Origin: JBBQXY01 sp051004815
GTDB lineage: Bacteria > Chloroflexota > Ktedonobacteria > Ktedonobacterales > Ktedonobacteraceae
Direction of reading: 5' to 3'
Length of the DNA stretch: 64,000 bases
Assembly (NCBI GenBank): GCA_051004815.1
Contig: JBPCJY010000018.1
Coordinates: 1 to 64,000 of the forward strand
Under the pieces are notes generated by a model, which was given only the letters and a program-made list of their open reading frames with translations, made no database searches and was not told the DNA's origin. Made by a program: the position numbers and the translations under genes. Positions within the stretch are counted from its first letter, which is position 1, and every line of letters starts with the position of its first letter. This document shows, one piece after another, positions 1-8,393 of the stretch.

Positions 1-20
1 CCATGTGGGAACAGAGCAAT

Positions 21-96
21 AGGATAGGGGAGAACAAGACGAGGGGTGAGTGCGCCACAGAACAAACCAACCCCTCGTCTTGTTCTCTACTATCCT
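21..96. terminator. Long inverted repeat, terminator-like
   Basis: Positions 21-47 pair with 70-96: the inner 17 bp (31-47 with 70-86) match perfectly and the outer 10 bp have two mismatches. The loop is about 22 nt. The right arm reaches the stop codon of the minus-strand gene that ends at 95, so the hairpin would form at the end of that transcript. There is no long T run, so an intrinsic terminator or 3'-end stabiliser is inferred. What lies to the left of the window is unknown. Confidence 0.6.
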
Positions 97-1990
97 AGAA
101 GAATCCTCGGCTAAAGACAACCACTAAAATTAAACAGATGAGCAAGGAGCCAAGCCAGATAGCGGCATGCATAGTATCATTGTGTGCTTCCAATGGTGGT
201 AATTCCTCAGGAAGGGGTAGCAGCAATTTCTGTTCCCCAAAGTCATCCTCAGGAGCCAGGGATTGGAAGGCCTGAGCTACGCTATTAGGAACTTGTGAGG
301 TAAGGGTTGGCTCGGACCTCTGTGCGCCTTGTCCCAGATCGGGAATACGCCCAACAGACTGATCCATACGCTGGCCTGAACTCGGGATCAGGGTTCCGCT
401 AACCGAACGGATAGCAAGCAGTTCTTGCCGTAGCTCAGAAGGACGCTGGTAGCGTTGGTTGGCAATGGGACGCAGACCCTTCGACAATACGGCGTCAAAT
501 GCAGGAGAAATATTGGGGTTCAGGCGTTGAGCCGATGGAATACTGCCGCTTACGCTGGAAGGCAAGCTGCCCGTGACCGCGTGATAGGCGGTAGCCAGCA
601 ATGAGTACAGATCGGTACGCACATCAATCACACCGCGCACAAGCTCTGGAGCAGAATAGGCCGAGAGGTGTGTACGATCAATACCTGAGACAAACTGGGT
701 CGCACCACCCGCGAGCACGATAGAGAAGTTAGACAACACATATTGCGCACCACTACGCCCAACAATGATGTGCTCAGGGCGAATCAAACCATGAACGAGA
801 GGCTGAGGTTGTTGTGAAAGTAGCTCTAGCACCTCAGTCATCTGTAGACAGCACTCGATAACCTCTTGCTCCTGCATTGCACGACCCATGCGGCGCATAC
901 GCGACAACAGGGACTCACCTTCGACAGGATCAAAGACAAAGAAGTGGCGACCACGATCACTAAAGGCATCCGAGAGTGTCGCGATATGCGGATGCCGTCC
1001 AACGGAGGTTAAGGCCATAGTTGCGGAACGCAAGATAGCTTGAATAATCATTGAGCTACTGTCTGGTAAGAACACTTCACAGATCATCACCTGTGATGCT
1101 CCACGCTGCGCATCCTGAGCAACCCACATAGTTTCATAGGCATCAGAAAGCCAGTCTTGCTGTTCCTGCAATTCATGCAGACGATAACGCCCACCGCGCA
1201 AAATGGTGCCAGGTGTTAATTGTCGCGTATCCGCTCCCGCGCCCATCGACCGCGTGTTATTCTGTGCGGACGAAGCACCATTCTGTTGGTATGGAGACGA
1301 CTGCTGCGTGGATGGCGCGGATTGCATGGACACGCGTGCGGGATCATGTGCCAGAGGGTCTGTCACCAATCGGCTGGGACGTGGAGGATTGGAATTACGT
1401 TGTACCTCTGGAATGAACGAATCCATAGAGCGGTTGAACGATGCCCCCGACTGCGGTCGTTGCGGAACACCGCGTGAAGTTAAAGGATCGGTATTAGAGC
1501 GAGTTGGACTTACTTGATTGAAAGCTTGCCGCTGATTGGGTTGCTCTGGCCGTTTCGGCGGCGGCTGAGAAGTGACTCTGTCCTCAAAACCAGGCATTAA
1601 TGGCGGATTGGTGCTTGTAGAGGAGCGCGGTGACTCTGTGACAGGGACCGATGCAACATTAAAAGGGGGATGTTGTGCCTGAGCAGTAGAAAAAGGTGGC
1701 GGCGTTGGCATTGGCGTTCGAGGCAACGCGTTTGAACCACGCATCGAGTTGGGTGACTGAGGCCGCATATTCTGCGGGTATGCCATATTCTGGGGAGAGC
1801 TTCCTGATGAACCGCTTGACTGTGGGCGTAATGATTGGAGACCACCTGATTGCTGAGAACCACTATTTTGCGGCGGCGAAGCGGTTCGCCCCAATGGTCC
1901 TGACTGGCCTTGTACGCGCATCGCGAGACCACAACGCGTGCAAGGACTTTTGCTAGCATCCCACTCATTGCCACAACGTGGACATATCAT
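95..1990 (-). CDS. Zinc-ribbon, Ser/Thr-kinase-like (probable pseudokinase) membrane protein
   Basis: The 631-residue protein starts with a zinc ribbon (CPRC at residues 3-6, then CTRCG near 17-21). About 220 residues rich in Pro, Ser, Gln and Asn follow. A kinase-like fold covers about 260-520, and a single hydrophobic helix near 605-628 ends at the C-terminus, giving a tail-anchored layout. The catalytic loop reads HGLIRPEHI where active kinases have HRDLKPEN, and the DFG position reads NFS, so the catalytic Asp and metal-binding Asp are both absent. The APE-like segment SAPEL and the following RTDLYSL are kept. I infer a pseudokinase scaffold or sensor. RBS AGAGG lies 6-7 nt before the ATG. 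The cytosolic ribbon suggests binding to a partner, which cannot be named. Confidence 0.8.
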   Translation of the reverse strand: MICPRCGNEWDASKSPCTRCGLAMRVQGQSGPLGRTASPPQNSGSQQSGGLQSLRPQSSGSSGSSPQNMAYPQNMRPQSPNSMRGSNALPRTPMPTPPPFSTAQAQHPPFNVASVPVTESPRSSTSTNPPLMPGFEDRVTSQPPPKRPEQPNQRQAFNQVSPTRSNTDPLTSRGVPQRPQSGASFNRSMDSFIPEVQRNSNPPRPSRLVTDPLAHDPARVSMQSAPSTQQSSPYQQNGASSAQNNTRSMGAGADTRQLTPGTILRGGRYRLHELQEQQDWLSDAYETMWVAQDAQRGASQVMICEVFLPDSSSMIIQAILRSATMALTSVGRHPHIATLSDAFSDRGRHFFVFDPVEGESLLSRMRRMGRAMQEQEVIECCLQMTEVLELLSQQPQPLVHGLIRPEHIIVGRSGAQYVLSNFSIVLAGGATQFVSGIDRTHLSAYSAPELVRGVIDVRTDLYSLLATAYHAVTGSLPSSVSGSIPSAQRLNPNISPAFDAVLSKGLRPIANQRYQRPSELRQELLAIRSVSGTLIPSSGQRMDQSVGRIPDLGQGAQRSEPTLTSQVPNSVAQAFQSLAPEDDFGEQKLLLPLPEELPPLEAHNDTMHAAIWLGSLLICLILVVVFSRGFF

Positions 1991-2227
1991 AATTTACCTC
2001 TCAACCTTCGAGTATACTCGCTCTCAAGACACATTTGGTAGGCATTTTCTTGCTTTTACCCCACAATGCAAAAAGAATACATAAAGTCCAAGGTCAAACC
2101 AGAAAGATGCCCCAGGAACATGCGTTGAGGTATAAAGAGCAGTTCTTGGCTGAGTATAGTTGAGAACACCTATGCATGTCAATACTTCAACCCATTATTA
2201 CCATGTATTTTTATAGGGATTTTATGT

Positions 2228-2632
2228 CTACCGCCTGAGATTACGTCCAATAGGGCTTAACCCACCCAGGAATGCTTCCAGCGTCTTCGCTAGATCATAG
2301 AGTTGTGTCGCCTCAACAACCGATACCTCGTGGCCAGCATGGGCAACCTGATAGAGCAACTGCACAGCAGAATGTCGCGTCGAGGTTGTAGTTTCGTTGG
2401 ACGCGGAACCAAACAGGGAAGCCCGCATGGCATCGACGCTGGCATTGACCTCATCTAAGTGAGAAATATCAATAAAGCTGGCGGGCTTGTTCTGGCTTTT
2501 TCCTTTATTTCCTGTGTGTTCTGCTTCCCACTGGCGTCGCGCCTGTTTACCCGCGGCACAATAGCAAAATTCAGGGCGAGCGGAATCAGAGTTTTGTAGA
2601 CCGCTGTCATCGCAAATCAGGCATATAGGCAT
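2228..2632 (-). CDS. Small cysteine-rich hypothetical protein
   Basis: The product is 134 residues when started at the ATG ending at 2632, which has an AGGAGG 6 nt upstream. An ATG 15 nt earlier has no RBS. The N-terminus, MPICLICDDSG followed by CYCAAG, has two Cys pairs and looks like a treble-clef or zinc-ribbon fold. A basic, polar linker and a helical C-terminal half follow. I do not recognise the family. It stands alone between the pseudokinase and the Nudix gene in the same orientation, with 236 bp to the next gene downstream and no visible terminator. Confidence 0.65.
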   Translation of the reverse strand: MPICLICDDSGLQNSDSARPEFCYCAAGKQARRQWEAEHTGNKGKSQNKPASFIDISHLDEVNASVDAMRASLFGSASNETTTSTRHSAVQLLYQVAHAGHEVSVVEATQLYDLAKTLEAFLGGLSPIGRNLRR

Positions 2633-2707
2633 AGCTAGCCTCCTCATCGGCAGGTAGATAATAACCTGCGAGTACTATATCACATGGCAGTGCATGACCA
2701 AATAGCT

Positions 2708-3172
2708 TCAAGAGAGGCACTGCTTCCCGCTCAAATAATCCTTGAGCATCTCTTCACAGTCAAAAGCCATGCGCCCAAACACTTCCTGTGGCTCGCGCCA
2801 ACACGGTTTGCCTTCACCCGATGCCTGTACCGACCCGCTCACAATAGAGCCTTTGTAGGCAATAGAGGCGGCGCGGAAACGCGGATCGCGCTTGAGGCTG
2901 GAGTACACACCAACAATACTAGAAATAGCAACGTTGTACCCCGTCTCCTCCACAGCCTCACGTAGCACACATTGCTCCACCGTCTCTTTGTAGCGCACAA
3001 TACCGCCTGGAATAGTATAGCCCAGACCATCTGAGCGGTCGATCAGTAAGATTTTGCCGTCTTGTTCGACAATGACACAGGCACTGAGAATAGGAGAGAT
3101 TTTCCCCAACGTGAGCAGCGCAATCAATCGAAATATAATACCCGCCAATAACCCTTTAATCTTCTCCTTCAT
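2708..3172 (-). CDS. Nudix hydrolase
   Basis: The 154-residue protein carries a full Nudix box near residues 55-78: GG at its start, the Glu of YKET, then REAVEETGY with the metal-binding glutamates. Nudix enzymes hydrolyse nucleoside diphosphates linked to another moiety; the substrate cannot be read from this sequence. The first 30 residues are unusually hydrophobic (about 7-22), so the enzyme may sit on the membrane. RBS GAGGGG precedes the ATG. The length is normal for a single-domain Nudix protein. It shares the minus strand with its neighbours but does not overlap them. Confidence 0.85.
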   Translation of the reverse strand: MKEKIKGLLAGIIFRLIALLTLGKISPILSACVIVEQDGKILLIDRSDGLGYTIPGGIVRYKETVEQCVLREAVEETGYNVAISSIVGVYSSLKRDPRFRAASIAYKGSIVSGSVQASGEGKPCWREPQEVFGRMAFDCEEMLKDYLSGKQCLS

Positions 3173-3286
3173 CGCCCCTCAATTCCATTCCATAATTCTC
3201 TAAAGTCATTCGACACTTGTTCCCCACTTTTTTAGTAGCTTGTTCGTTCACTATTGTTCACTTTTGTTTGCCGTCAAGGCAGATAA

Positions 3287-4192
3287 CTAATCTTTTCTTT
3301 CAGAATCAGACTCGTCTTCATTGATATCTGCCATGCTTTGCCCCTCTTCTGCCACCTTCCTGGCATCCAACAGCGTTTTGACCTCTTTCGCCATGCTGAT
3401 AAAGGCCTGTGCCACGGGCGAGGTAGGCTTACTGACTACCACCGGCTGCCCTTTGTCACCACTCAGCGCGGCTGAAGGGTCGAGGGGAATACTACCTAAC
3501 AGCGGCAGATCATCCAGCAGTGCGCGGGTTTCCAGGCTGCGCGGAAAGATTTCGACGGCTTCGCCGCAATGGGGACACAAAAAGCCATCCATGTTTTGCA
3601 CTACACCGAGCACATGCACGTTCACATCCCGGAACATTGCCAAAGCTTTCGCTGTATCGATGCGAGCAATATCCTGGGGCGTCGTCACCAGGATAGCTGC
3701 ATCTAGCTGCATTTCCCGGCAAAGAGTTGCTTGCGGTTCACCGTTACCTGGCGGCAAATCAATAATCAAATAATCCAGGCTTCCCCAGTCAACGGTATAG
3801 AGCAGTTGGCGAATGAGCACGCCCAATACATCGGGGATAGGAGCCACTGCCTGTTCCTCACCGATAAAGAATCCCACCGACATGACCTTAATACCGTAGC
3901 GATCTAACGGCTTGAGCATTTGCTCAGATGTCTGTTTCCTTTGCTGCGCCAGTGGCAGGTAGAGGGCAGATGCGGGTGCAATACCGCGTTTGCGCACGCC
4001 TAACATCATAGGAATACTGGGGCCATAGGCATCTCCATCCAGTAATCCAACCGTGGCCCCACTTTTCGCCAGGGCCACCGCCAGGTTGACACTGACCGTG
4101 GATTTCCCAACACCACCTTTTCCACTGCCCACAACCAGCAGCGAACCCACTTGCTCAATTCGCGCCCGTTGTTTACGTCCATGCATCTGCAA
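3287..4192 (-). CDS. Mrp/NBP35-family ATP-binding Fe-S carrier
   Basis: The 301-residue protein has the deviant Walker A of the MinD/Mrp class (GKGGVGKST near 24-32), a DGDAYGPS switch I and a DLPPGNGE switch II. A CPHC pair near 206-209 is the site where Mrp/ApbC dimers hold a [4Fe-4S] cluster for transfer to apoproteins. It lacks the N-terminal DUF59 domain of many Mrp proteins and has a short acidic C-terminal tail. A TTG at 4192 has GGGGAG 7 nt upstream; an ATG two codons in is the alternative. The Fe-S rich Nuo-like complex further on is a plausible client, but that is inference. Confidence 0.88.
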   Translation of the reverse strand: MQMHGRKQRARIEQVGSLLVVGSGKGGVGKSTVSVNLAVALAKSGATVGLLDGDAYGPSIPMMLGVRKRGIAPASALYLPLAQQRKQTSEQMLKPLDRYGIKVMSVGFFIGEEQAVAPIPDVLGVLIRQLLYTVDWGSLDYLIIDLPPGNGEPQATLCREMQLDAAILVTTPQDIARIDTAKALAMFRDVNVHVLGVVQNMDGFLCPHCGEAVEIFPRSLETRALLDDLPLLGSIPLDPSAALSGDKGQPVVVSKPTSPVAQAFISMAKEVKTLLDARKVAEEGQSMADINEDESDSERKD

Positions 4193-4363
4193 TGCTCAAC
4201 TCCCCACAATTCCGAAAAAATCATCGTTACGCTTATAAGGGTTAGTATATGGGCAAACGTGGTATTTGGCAAGGTTATATATCACACACCAACTTCTCAT
4301 CCCCTGATAGTGTAAAATAGAGGAAAACATATGTCACATCTTTCCCACACTCAGGAGATATGC

Positions 4364-5173
4364 ATGTACCGCTTACTCGCTATCGACCTCGATGGCACCT
4401 TGCTCACGCCGTTCCCGCACAAGATCATTACACCGCGCACGATTCAATTGTTATGTCAAGTTTCTGCTGCTGGTGTCGCCATTGTCATTGCTACCGGACA
4501 AAGATCTCAGGTGCTACAGCAAATCTGCGCTGCACTGCCTTTGACGGCACCGCAGATTATTGAGAACGGAGCAGTCATCTTCGATATACGCAGCGGGATC
4601 ATTCTGCACGAACAATTGCTACCGCTTGAGCATATTTTGCCGACGCTGGATATTCTCCGTTCGTTTGGCTTCTATCGTGCATATCATACGCACGAACACG
4701 TCTATGTTGATTGCGATACCCCTCGTGCCAGGTACTGGTATCGTCCACCTGTTCCGCCTGCTATTCAAGTTGAGGACGTTGCCAGCCTCTATCCACGTCC
4801 ATGCATTAAGGTCGTGGGCATTGGCGAGGAGAGCACATTACGGGACAAGCGTCTCGAACTGGAGGAGATCTTTGCGGGTCAGCTCTACGTCACCCAATCC
4901 TCCTTTGACCTGCTCGAATTTCTCCATCCGGCGGTATCGAAGGTCAACGCACTCAAGACTATCGCGGCAGACCTGGGCATCGCGCCCACGGAAATTGTAG
5001 CGATCGGCGATAATCACAATGACGTAGGCATGCTGCGTTTCGCGGGACTGGGTGTGGCGATGGGCAACGCGCACGACGAAGTGAAGGCGGAAGCGGATTA
5101 TGTCACGCTGAGCAACGCCCAGGAGGGCGTTGCCGCGGTGATCGAAGCGTTGATACTACCAACACTTATATGA
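4364..5173 (+). CDS. Cof-type HAD-IIB phosphatase
   Basis: The 269-residue protein opens with the HAD motif I DLDGTLL (catalytic Asp pair) at its N-terminus and ends with motif III/IV: Lys in SKVNAL, then GDNHNDVGML. The C2B-type cap lies between about 85 and 190. These cytosolic enzymes dephosphorylate sugar phosphates or cofactors such as PLP; the substrate is not predictable. The ATG at 4364 has AGGAG 6 nt upstream and gives the usual family start; an in-frame ATG at 4331 also has a weaker RBS. The last 8 nt overlap the end of the convergent kbl gene. Confidence 0.88.
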   Translation: MYRLLAIDLDGTLLTPFPHKIITPRTIQLLCQVSAAGVAIVIATGQRSQVLQQICAALPLTAPQIIENGAVIFDIRSGIILHEQLLPLEHILPTLDILRSFGFYRAYHTHEHVYVDCDTPRARYWYRPPVPPAIQVEDVASLYPRPCIKVVGIGEESTLRDKRLELEEIFAGQLYVTQSSFDLLEFLHPAVSKVNALKTIAADLGIAPTEIVAIGDNHNDVGMLRFAGLGVAMGNAHDEVKAEADYVTLSNAQEGVAAVIEALILPTLI

Positions 5174-6347
5174 TGTTCAGTTCTTTGCCCACTTTCTCAA
5201 AGACGGCCAGAGCCTTCGCGAGTTCCTCGTTGGTGTGCAGGGCGGTGACAATAGTCCGCACACGGCACTTGTCGGCGGGAACGGTGGGGAAAACGATGCC
5301 CTGCGCGAATACCCCTTCCTGGAAGAGGCGGTCACTGAATTGCATCGCCAAAGCACCTTCGCCAACGATAACCGGCGTAATAGGAGTCTCGCTCTTACCG
5401 GTGTTGAAGCCAAGTTGTTCCAGGCCGCGCTTGAAGAAGTGCGCGTTTTCCCACAGGCGTTCCACTAAGCTCGTATCGTTTTCCAGTAGATCGATGGCCG
5501 CGATACAGGTGGCGACGACCGAGGGTGGATGCGAAGTGCTGAAAAGCACAGGACGGGCGCGTTGCAACAGGAAATCTTTCACATCCTGGCTACAGGCCAC
5601 GTAGCCACCCAATGCGCCAATGCCCTTAGAGAGCGTACCAACCTGGAGAGCGACACGTCCTTCTAACCCAAAATGGACGGTCGAACCACGACCTTTACCC
5701 AGCACACCGCTCGCATGCGCATCATCGACCATGACAAACGCGCCATACTCTTCCGCCAGAGCGACGATCTCTGGTAGGGGTGCGATGTCGCCATCCATGC
5801 TAAAGACGCCGTCCGTCACCACCATGACTTTACCGCTGATATCTTGTGACTCTTCCAGGACACGGCGCAGACCTGCCATATCTTTATGTGGATAGACCTT
5901 GCGCGGCGTCTTATTCAGGCGAATGCCATCAATGATGCTGGCATGGTTCAACTCGTCGCTAATAATGAGATCAGTGGCGGGCTGCATCAAGGCTGAGATA
6001 ACGCCGAGGTTGGTGGTATAGCCGGATTGAAAAGTTAGCGCGGCCTCACTATGTTTGAAACGGGCCAGTTTCTCTTCCAGCTCCAGATGCAACGCCATAG
6101 TACCAGCAATGGTGCGTACCGAGCCGGAGCCGACGCCGTATTTCTCAATAGCCTGAATGGCGGCTTCGCGTAGCTTGGGATGGACGGTCAAGCCCAGGTA
6201 GTTGTTGGAAGAAAGTGTGATGACCTCGTGACCATCAATGACCACGGTGGCCTTCTGTTCAGTCTCCAGCACACGGGGACGGCGAAAGACGCCCTTTTCG
6301 CGCAAGGCATCTAACTCGCCAGTCACGAATTGTTGTAATGTATCCAT
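5166..6347 (-). CDS. kbl: Glycine C-acetyltransferase (2-amino-3-ketobutyrate CoA ligase)
   Basis: The 393-residue PLP enzyme of the alpha-oxoamine synthase family converts 2-amino-3-ketobutyrate plus CoA to glycine and acetyl-CoA. It shows SSNNYLGL near the start, the cofactor Asp-His segment VDDAHASGVLG, and the Schiff-base Lys in TLSKGIGALGGY (about residue 245). The ATG at 6347 is preferred: it lies 20 nt after the tdh stop with GGAGG upstream, although the spacing is long at about 12 nt. An upstream in-frame ATG at 6395 would overlap tdh. The tdh gene directly upstream on the same strand supports kbl over the homologous bioF or hemA. Confidence 0.92.
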   Translation of the reverse strand: MDTLQQFVTGELDALREKGVFRRPRVLETEQKATVVIDGHEVITLSSNNYLGLTVHPKLREAAIQAIEKYGVGSGSVRTIAGTMALHLELEEKLARFKHSEAALTFQSGYTTNLGVISALMQPATDLIISDELNHASIIDGIRLNKTPRKVYPHKDMAGLRRVLEESQDISGKVMVVTDGVFSMDGDIAPLPEIVALAEEYGAFVMVDDAHASGVLGKGRGSTVHFGLEGRVALQVGTLSKGIGALGGYVACSQDVKDFLLQRARPVLFSTSHPPSVVATCIAAIDLLENDTSLVERLWENAHFFKRGLEQLGFNTGKSETPITPVIVGEGALAMQFSDRLFQEGVFAQGIVFPTVPADKCRVRTIVTALHTNEELAKALAVFEKVGKELNII

Positions 6348-6367
6348 ACTGCTACTGCTCCTCCTTT

Positions 6368-7408
6368 TTAGAACGTCAAAACAATTTTTCCGCAATCGCC
6401 CGTTTTCATGATCTCCATAGCATCATGAAGCTGATCGAAAGGCAAGGTATGGGTAATTACCTGCTTGAGGTCTAGCTGCCCGGCCTCTAAAATTCTTCGT
6501 GTACGATACCAGGTATCGAATATCAGGCGACCGGAGATACCATAGACGGTGGCACCTTTGAAAATGATATCGTTGGCGAGATCAAACTCGACCGGGCGCG
6601 AGGGAATGCCCAGGAGAGAGACGCGCCCACCGAAGCGCAGTGACTTAAAGCTCTGGCGAATCGCCTGTGGATGACCCGACATTTCTAAGACAACATCAAC
6701 GCCCAGGCCATCGGTCACAGCGAGGATTTTTTCTACCGGATCGACTTCCGTGGGGTTGATGACGTAATCTGCCCCCATCGTGGTGGCAATGTCCAGGCGT
6801 TTATGATTAGGTTCAATAGCAAAAACGGTACTGGAGCCTGAGATACGGCAGAGTCCGACCGCCCAGAGTCCGATGGGGCCGCAGCCAAAAACCGCGACAG
6901 TTTTGTTGGTAATCTCTCCGGCAAACGTGGCGTGAACGGCGTTGCCAAAGGGTTCTTGAATCGAGGCAACGCTATGGTCAATTTCTTTGCCTGTCTTCCA
7001 GGCCACCTGCTCAGGAATAGCGATGTACTCGGCGAACGCGCCATCGCGATCAACACCGAGTATCTGCACGTTGCGACAGACGTGCGCCTGTCCAGTGCGA
7101 CACTGATAACACTGACCACAAGTGATATGCGTTTCCGCGGTCACAAAATCGCCGGGAACAAGGGAAGTGACCTCATCACCAACCTCGACAACTTCGCCAG
7201 CAAACTCGTGACCAAAAATGCGTGGCACAGTCATACGGCTCTGCGCCCACGCGTCCCAATCGTAGATATGCATGTCTGTACCACAGATGGAAGCCGCTTT
7301 CACCTTGACAAGTACATCACGCGAGCCAATACGTGGAATATCAACCAGGGCTATCTTTGCCCCAGGCGCCGCCTCCACTTTGAGGGCCGCCTTCATTTTT
7401 CCTTGCAT
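6368..7408 (-). CDS. tdh: L-threonine 3-dehydrogenase
   Basis: The zinc-dependent medium-chain dehydrogenase (346 residues) oxidises L-threonine to 2-amino-3-ketobutyrate with NAD+. Visible marks are the catalytic zinc site ASICGTDMHIYDWDAW and GHEFAG, the structural-zinc Cys cluster CGQCYQCRTGQAHVC, and a Rossmann segment VAVFGCGPIGLWAVG. The CGTD/IYDWD segment is typical of TDH within the family. The ATG at 7408 has AGGG 6 nt upstream; a GTG at 7423 and an ATG at 7396 are alternatives. It is co-transcribed with kbl, whose start lies 20 nt after this stop, so the two make the threonine-to-glycine route. Confidence 0.92.
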   Translation of the reverse strand: MQGKMKAALKVEAAPGAKIALVDIPRIGSRDVLVKVKAASICGTDMHIYDWDAWAQSRMTVPRIFGHEFAGEVVEVGDEVTSLVPGDFVTAETHITCGQCYQCRTGQAHVCRNVQILGVDRDGAFAEYIAIPEQVAWKTGKEIDHSVASIQEPFGNAVHATFAGEITNKTVAVFGCGPIGLWAVGLCRISGSSTVFAIEPNHKRLDIATTMGADYVINPTEVDPVEKILAVTDGLGVDVVLEMSGHPQAIRQSFKSLRFGGRVSLLGIPSRPVEFDLANDIIFKGATVYGISGRLIFDTWYRTRRILEAGQLDLKQVITHTLPFDQLHDAMEIMKTGDCGKIVLTF

Positions 7409-7601
7409 TTCTTTCCCTAACACCTCCGAATAGACATTTTTTCTTACTGCCTCTATTATGCTTCCTAATAGGGCGCGATTGCAAGTTGGAGACTATTCAG
7501 GAATGTATACAGCTGTCTTGTGAGCAAGGCACAACATCGCCAATTTGCGGTACAATCTCAATAACAAAGCAAACCGTACTAGACACATGAAGGAAAAAAC
7601 T

Positions 7602-8093
7602 ATGCCAGATACACCGCAGCCACTATTAGAAACTGGGCAGATCATCCCGGCCTTTACCTTACCGGGAGCAGATGGCATGCCCTATAGTCCCTGGGCATAC
7701 AAACAACGAGAGCATTTGCTGCTCCTCTTTACACGCGGCGCAAACGGTAGCGAAACGCATGGCTTGTTACGCGCTTTTGCCCATGAGTATAAAGCTTTCC
7801 GCGAGGAAGAGTGCGCCATCCTGGCAATCACGCCGGATACTGTTATTTCAAATTTGCAAATGCAGGAAGCCCTACACCTGCCGTTTCCATTACTGGCAGA
7901 TGCCAAAGGTGCGGTGATCCCGCGCTACACACGCTGGGATCAAGCTAGCAAGGATGTTATGCCGAGCATTGTGCTGGCAGACCGTTACGGTGCGCTTTAC
8001 CAACAGTGGGTAGCCGAGTCTGAGGCCGCGTTGCCACCCATACAAGAGCTTTTGGCATCGCTACAGTACATGAACACATTATGTACACCTTGA
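7602..8093 (+). CDS. Peroxiredoxin/thioredoxin-fold protein lacking the catalytic cysteine
   Basis: The 163-residue protein has the AhpC/TSA layout: GQIIPAFTLPGADG, a strand HLLLLFTRG, a helix, AITPD, then LPFPLLADAKG with a late cis-Pro-like segment DVMPSIVLAD. Where active peroxiredoxins have the peroxidatic Cys (P-x3-T-x2-C), this one reads TRGANGSETHG. The only Cys residues are one in EEECAIL and one near the C-terminal end, so classical peroxidase chemistry is unlikely. The ATG at 7602 has AAGGA 7 nt upstream. It is divergent from tdh across about 190 bp that must hold both promoters. Confidence 0.72.
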   Translation: MPDTPQPLLETGQIIPAFTLPGADGMPYSPWAYKQREHLLLLFTRGANGSETHGLLRAFAHEYKAFREEECAILAITPDTVISNLQMQEALHLPFPLLADAKGAVIPRYTRWDQASKDVMPSIVLADRYGALYQQWVAESEAALPPIQELLASLQYMNTLCTP

Positions 8094-8126
8094 TCGCGCC
8101 ACCGTCGTGAATATACAAAGGAACAT

Positions 8127-8393
8127 ATGAGACACAAGGGATGGGTTGTTATTTACCTGAACTTTTAGGTATTGACAGGAAGGGGTTGGCAAAATTTGTT
8201 GCTGTCAATCGTGACAGCAATTACAGGCACATTGGTTGAAATGACCCTGGTAGCCGCCGGGGCATTTTCTTATCTTCACCCTGATTTGGTCGGCGTTCCC
8301 TACTGGCTCCCTTTTCTGTATGCTTGTGCCTCCCTGGCAATCGGGAATGTTGGCAGATCACTCATTATTTCACCGTCAAGAGGTACCGCATGA
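8127..8393 (+). pseudogene. Small membrane protein ORF interrupted by an in-frame TAG
   Basis: An ATG at 8127 with AAGGA upstream opens a 13-codon ORF (MRHKGWVVIYLNF) ending in TAG at 8166-8168. The same frame then runs open to TGA at 8391. The second part can start at TTG 8172 (73 residues) and holds two hydrophobic segments around a conserved-looking HPDLVGVPYWLP. The final TGA overlaps the ATG of the next gene as ATGA, so the ORF is or was translationally coupled to it. It is either a small gene broken by a nonsense mutation or a leader ORF plus a TTG-started protein. I do not recognise the family. Confidence 0.5.

Noticed and set aside
3321..3773. 150-codon plus-strand frame
   Set aside because: Antisense to the Mrp ATPase, no RBS, composition explained by the complementary gene.
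8094..8390. SAM riboswitch or T-box before the Cys/Met PLP enzyme
   Set aside because: No conserved aptamer core or terminator/antiterminator pair seen; the region is occupied by the interrupted small ORF.
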